Assembly (NCBI GenBank): GCA_026397135.1
Contig: JAPLVL010000028.1
Coordinates: forward strand, 1 to 41,390
Direction of reading: 5' to 3'
DNA: 41,390 nucleotides
Origin: Candidatus Berkelbacteria bacterium
GTDB taxonomy: Bacteria > Patescibacteriota > UBA1384 > XYA2-FULL-43-10 > 1-14-0-10-43-13
In this document: positions 37,945-41,390 of the stretch, in pieces
How positions within the stretch are numbered: position 1 is the first letter of the stretch
How the letters are laid out: every line of letters begins with the position of its first letter
The notes under the pieces: model-generated
The model's input: the letters and a program-made list of their open reading frames with translations, nothing else
Database searches by the model: none
What the model was told of the DNA's origin: nothing
Translations under genes and position numbers: made by a program

Positions 37945-39006
37945 ATGGAATTAAAAACCATCCTGGTCACTGGTGGGGCTGGATTCATCGGCTCAAATTT
38001 CATCATTTATATGATGGAAAAGTATCCAGAGTACGAGATTGTTAATTTCGATAAATTAACCTACGCAGGTAATCTGGCTAACCTAAGAGCGGTTGAAAAT
38101 AATCCAAAATACCGCTTCGTCGAGGGCGACATCTGCGACAGAGAGACAGTCAGCAAGGCAATGGAAGGCTGTGATGCTGTCGTTCATTTTGCTGCCGAGT
38201 CTCATGTCGACCGTTCAATCACCGGACCAGCCATCTTCGTTGAAACAAATGTGGTCGGCACGCAAGTTTTGCTAGATGTCGCCAAGGAGAAAAATATCAA
38301 GAGATTCCACCATGTATCGACGGACGAAGTATTTGGCTCTCTGTCTCTGGACCACCCAGAGATTAGATTCACCGAAGACACTCCGTATTCTCCACGATCT
38401 CCCTACTCCGCCTCAAAGGCTGGATCAGACCATCTCGTCCGTGCCTATATCGAAACCTACGGCTTGCCGGCTACAATCTCAAATTGCACCAACAATTATG
38501 GACCATTTCATTTCCCTGAAAAAGTAATTCCCCTTTTCGTTATTAATGCAATGCGAAACATGCCACTGCCGATTTATGGCACCGGCAAAGCAGTTCGGGA
38601 TTATTTATACGTAACAGATCACTGCAGCGCAATCGATCTGATCCTCCACGAGGGAAAAATCGGCGAAACCTACTGCATTGGTGGCGATTCAGAGAAGAAC
38701 GGCCTCGAAGTTGCTGATACAATCTTGAAATCACTCGGCAAACCAGAGAGTCTAAAAACATATGTCGAGGACCGAAAAGGTCATGACATGCGCTACGCTA
38801 TGGACCACGGCAAAATTACCAAGGAACTTGGGTGGAAACCTTCTCTCGCTTTTGAGGAAGGCATTGCCGAAACGATTAAATGGTATGGAGAAAACGAGGA
38901 ATGGTGGCAAACCATAATTTCTGGCGATTACTTAGACAAAAATCGCGAAGCTGCCAATCAGTCAGCGGTTAACGGCAGCCAGTCAACAGAAAAAGAGGAT
39001 AATTAA
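37945..39006 (+). CDS. rmlB: dTDP-glucose 4,6-dehydratase
   Basis: ILVTGGAGFIGSNFIIYMMEKYPEYEIVNFDKLTYAGNLANL, HFAAESHVDRSI, STDEVFGSL, YSASKAGSDHLVRAYIETYGLP. Confidence 0.97.
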   Translation: MELKTILVTGGAGFIGSNFIIYMMEKYPEYEIVNFDKLTYAGNLANLRAVENNPKYRFVEGDICDRETVSKAMEGCDAVVHFAAESHVDRSITGPAIFVETNVVGTQVLLDVAKEKNIKRFHHVSTDEVFGSLSLDHPEIRFTEDTPYSPRSPYSASKAGSDHLVRAYIETYGLPATISNCTNNYGPFHFPEKVIPLFVINAMRNMPLPIYGTGKAVRDYLYVTDHCSAIDLILHEGKIGETYCIGGDSEKNGLEVADTILKSLGKPESLKTYVEDRKGHDMRYAMDHGKITKELGWKPSLAFEEGIAETIKWYGENEEWWQTIISGDYLDKNREAANQSAVNGSQSTEKEDN

Positions 39007-39053
39007 ATGAAGCTCAATCACAAACAACAAGCTACAAACCACAAACTACCGAC
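38956..39053 (+). repeat. Degenerate heptad runs at the rmlB 3' end and rmlD 5' end
   Basis: 38956-38990 aatcagt cagcggt taacggc agccagt caacaga; 39019-39053 cacaaac aacaagc tacaaac cacaaac taccgac. Confidence 0.6.
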
Positions 39054-39933
39054 TATATTAGTTACAGGGGCCAAAGGTCAACTCGGCAAGAAGATTATCG
39101 AGCTTATAACTCCGATTTCCAAGTTAGTTTTGACCGATTCCGACGATATGGACATTACTAATGCGGAGATTGTAGAGAAGACATTTACAAAAGTAAAACC
39201 TGACTTTGTGATTCATGCCGCAGCCTACACTCAGGTCGACAAAGCCGAGGAAAATGCCGACTTTTGCACAAAAATAAATGTAGAAGGAACTCGAAATATC
39301 GCAAACGCGACAGTCAAACACGAAGCGACTTTGGTCTACATTTCGACAGACTATGTCTTTGACGGATTGAAAAATACTCCCTACTCCGAGGAAGATATCC
39401 CTAATCCTCTCTCCATTTATGGAGAAACGAAATACGAGGGCGAATTAATTGTGGCTGAAACTTGTCCGAAACATTATATTCTCCGCATCTCCTGGCTCTT
39501 TGGCGAACTGCCCGAAGGCCACCCTGGAACTAATTTTGTCGAAACAATGCTTCGATTGGCCAAAGAGAGAGATGAGTTGACAATTGTAAGCGATCAAATC
39601 GGCTCGCCGACTTATACTGGCGATTTGGTGGAAATTATTTCGAGATTTGTCAGCAGTCAGCAATCAGCAGTCGATGACGACCGCAAACCTGTCCCTCATG
39701 GTTTGTATCACTTTTCCGGCAGCGGAGCCGCTTCTTGGTATGATTTTGCGGTTGAAATATTCAAACAAACGAAGACAAAAATAAATGTCAAAGCGATTAC
39801 AAGTGATCAGTATCCACAAAAAGCAAATCGGCCAACCTATTCATATTTGGACAAATCCAAAATTGAATCAGCCCTCGAGATGAAAGTACGACCCTGGCAA
39901 GAGATGCTCAAAAGTTATTTAGAAAAACGATAA
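39007..39933 (+). CDS. rmlD: dTDP-4-dehydrorhamnose reductase
   Basis: ILVTGAKGQLGKKIIELI, PDFVIHAAAYTQVDKAEENADFCTKINVEGTRNIA, YISTDYVFDGLKNTPYSEEDIPNPLSIYGETKYEGE. Confidence 0.96.
   Translation: MKLNHKQQATNHKLPTILVTGAKGQLGKKIIELITPISKLVLTDSDDMDITNAEIVEKTFTKVKPDFVIHAAAYTQVDKAEENADFCTKINVEGTRNIANATVKHEATLVYISTDYVFDGLKNTPYSEEDIPNPLSIYGETKYEGELIVAETCPKHYILRISWLFGELPEGHPGTNFVETMLRLAKERDELTIVSDQIGSPTYTGDLVEIISRFVSSQQSAVDDDRKPVPHGLYHFSGSGAASWYDFAVEIFKQTKTKINVKAITSDQYPQKANRPTYSYLDKSKIESALEMKVRPWQEMLKSYLEKR
39647..39674 (+). repeat. Heptad repeat inside rmlD (4 units)
   Basis: ttgtcag cagtcag caatcag cagtcga, encoding ..VSSQQSAVDD. Confidence 0.7.
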
Positions 39934-39936
39934 ATT

Positions 39937-40019
39937 AATCTCCTACGAAATTACGAAAGTACGAATTGCAAATATTCGTAAATTGGTAATTTGGTCAGAT
40001 TTGTATTTGTTAGGAGATT
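39937..40019. repeat. 83-nt imperfect palindrome between convergent genes (possible bidirectional terminator or palindromic element)
   Basis: Outer arms aatctccta / taggagatt; middle aaattac / gtaattt; inner tacgaat-tgcaaat-attcgta. Confidence 0.7.
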
Positions 40020-40024
40020 TGAAG

Positions 40025-40462
40025 TTATTCGGCTCGGCGAAAAGTCCAAAATTTATTCCCCAAATAGTTCCAAGCAAAGACAAGGACAACTGAGATCAGT
40101 TTGCCTATCATTTTGGCACCGATAGTTTTGCCTAGAATTGTCACATCGGCACCGAAGATACTCATATAGCTGTTTCCGATAAGCTCCGTCAGCCCCAAAC
40201 CGATGAGAGAAACGATCGTAAACTGGCTAAATTTGATGCCTTCGCTTCCGGCCGTCTTGTATTTAAATGTCCACCGAGAATTCATGAAATAACCGTTGAC
40301 AGTTCCACTGGAAAAACCAAGAGCAAGGGCGATCCAATATGGCCAGGAAAACATTGTGAGCAGTTTCAGCACCCCCAGGTCAATTACAGTACTAACAAAA
40401 CCGACGGCACCATATCGAATAATTTCAGTAAGCGCACCACCCTTTGTGTTTTCTTTTTTCAT
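40025..40462 (-). CDS. GtrA-like membrane protein
   Basis: IIRYGAVGFVSTVIDLGVLKLLTMF...ALALGFSSGTVNGYFMNSRWTFK...LISVVLVFAWNYLGNKFWTFR; ATG at 40462 has SD aagga. Confidence 0.88.
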   Translation of the reverse strand: MKKENTKGGALTEIIRYGAVGFVSTVIDLGVLKLLTMFSWPYWIALALGFSSGTVNGYFMNSRWTFKYKTAGSEGIKFSQFTIVSLIGLGLTELIGNSYMSIFGADVTILGKTIGAKMIGKLISVVLVFAWNYLGNKFWTFRRAE

Positions 40463-40510
40463 TTTTCCTTCATTTGATTTATTAAATAATTTTATCATTT
40501 GAGGAAACAT

Positions 40511-40539
40511 TTGGCAAAAACAAAATACCATACTATAAT
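40511..40539 (+). promoter_or_regulatory. Putative sigma70-type promoter for the Phd/YefM-like gene
   Basis: TTGGCA (40511-40516) - 17 nt - TATAAT (40534-40539); SD ggagg before the ATG at 40566. Confidence 0.65.
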
Positions 40540-40565
40540 AAATATAAATAATATTTGGAGGCAAC

Positions 40566-41282
40566 ATGCTCGAAGTTGATATCGAAAAAATAATTCCAGT
40601 AAATGAAGCACGGGATAACCTTGAAAGTTTGGCGGCTCAAGTTGCCGCGTCAGATGACCTTTTCGTTCTAACCCAAAACGGCAAACCAGAGGCAATTCTG
40701 GTCGGAGTTCATCACCTCGAGACTTTGACAGGCATGCCGGGCGCCGATTTGATTCCGCCAGAAGCAAATGACATCGGTCCAAATGTCTTCGACTCTATGG
40801 GAGAAGATACAAATACGCAGGCAGCTGCGCCAACTACACAGAGTGATGGTACTTTCCTGCCACCAGCTACATCAGATAATACACAGCCAATTCCTGCCGC
40901 TCCGATTCCTGCAATCCCGCCGACACCGGTTCCAGCAGCAGAAGCGCCAGCTACAACGACAGCGACGGGCGTAAATCCAACCACAGATGTCCCACTCTCC
41001 CAATCGTTTCCAGCTGAAAAAAGCATCAACGACGATCTGAAATCGGACGATATTTTCGCTCCACTACCTCCAGAAAATACCGCCACCACAGCGATGCCAA
41101 ACTTAGCGGCCGAAATTGAACTTCCAGCAACCCCTGCGCAAGCAGCGCCGGTAGTCAGTTCCGCTCCAAATCCAACTCCAGCGCCAACTATCCCCACATC
41201 TCCCACACCAGCGCCGACACCAACTCCTACCAACACCGGATTTCCTACTCCGCCAGCAGCACAAAACACAATGCAGCAATAA
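40566..41282 (+). CDS. Phd/YefM antitoxin-like N-terminal domain fused to Pro/Ala/Thr-rich tail
   Basis: IIPVNEARDNLESLAAQVAASDDLFVLTQNGKPEAILVGVHHLETL matches Phd/YefM pattern; the remaining ~165 aa are low complexity. Confidence 0.8.
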   Translation: MLEVDIEKIIPVNEARDNLESLAAQVAASDDLFVLTQNGKPEAILVGVHHLETLTGMPGADLIPPEANDIGPNVFDSMGEDTNTQAAAPTTQSDGTFLPPATSDNTQPIPAAPIPAIPPTPVPAAEAPATTTATGVNPTTDVPLSQSFPAEKSINDDLKSDDIFAPLPPENTATTAMPNLAAEIELPATPAQAAPVVSSAPNPTPAPTIPTSPTPAPTPTPTNTGFPTPPAAQNTMQQ

Positions 41283-41286
41283 AACA

Positions 41287-41316
41287 AAAATCCTCCGATT
41301 TCTCGGAGGATTTTTG
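41287..41316. terminator. Bidirectional intrinsic terminator hairpin
   Basis: aaaaatcctccga-tttc-tcggaggattttt. Confidence 0.9.
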
Positions 41317-41323
41317 AAAATAT

Positions 41324-41390
41324 TATCTTTCGTTTCTTGCGTGCTTGAGGTGGCGGAGAATATATAGGATGAGGGCAACAACAATTAACC
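41324..41390 (-). CDS. C-terminal fragment of a membrane protein truncated by the window end
   Basis: - strand open frame from the window edge to TAA (41324-41326): LIVVALILYILRHLKHARNER*. Confidence 0.5.

Noticed and set aside
40712-41287. 191-aa minus-strand ORF rich in Gly/Val/Ala
   Set aside because: Antisense shadow of the Pro/Ala/Thr-rich Phd/YefM-like gene; low-complexity complement, and the + strand has promoter, SD and a conserved domain.
1-41390. Alternative genetic code (TGA as Gly or Trp)
   Set aside because: TGA acts as stop in properly ending genes, e.g. the methyltransferase at 26965-26967, and long ORFs close normally.

Overview
The window is a large surface-polysaccharide / glycoconjugate locus, possibly from a Patescibacteria/CPR-type bacterium (organism is inference only). 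It uses the standard bacterial code; TGA serves as a stop. No tRNA, rRNA or CRISPR array was seen. Layout: (1) + strand, about 0.1-4.5 kb: a truncated C-terminal ORF, a secreted protein ending in a duplicated dockerin-type repeat, a membrane-anchored protein with a cohesin-like domain, a four-helix-bundle (S23/bIVP/Avd-like) protein and a Wzx-like flippase. These genes are separated by in-phase heptanucleotide repeat arrays. (2) - strand, about 36.4 to 4.5 kb: one nearly gapless run of about 27 genes. It covers nucleotide-sugar synthesis (UDP-Glc dehydrogenase, UDP-xylose synthase, GDP-Man dehydratase plus a perosamine-synthase-like aminotransferase, ManC, a PseB/CapE-like dehydratase plus an SDR-cupin fusion, UDP-GlcA epimerase), GT2 and GT4 glycosyltransferases, several GT-C-like polytopic proteins, a B12-type radical SAM protein, a SAM methyltransferase and a second flippase. 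(3) + strand, 36.5-39.9 kb: rmlA-rmlC-rmlB-rmlD (dTDP-L-rhamnose). (4) A long imperfect palindrome, a GtrA-like protein (-), a Phd/YefM-like domain fused to a Pro/Ala/Thr-rich tail (+), a terminator hairpin and a truncated - strand ORF. The best leads are the adjacent dockerin/cohesin pair, the heptad arrays that bracket the four-helix-bundle gene and also enter rml coding sequence, and a candidate GtrA / polyprenyl-P-sugar synthase / GT-C outward-facing glycosylation pathway.
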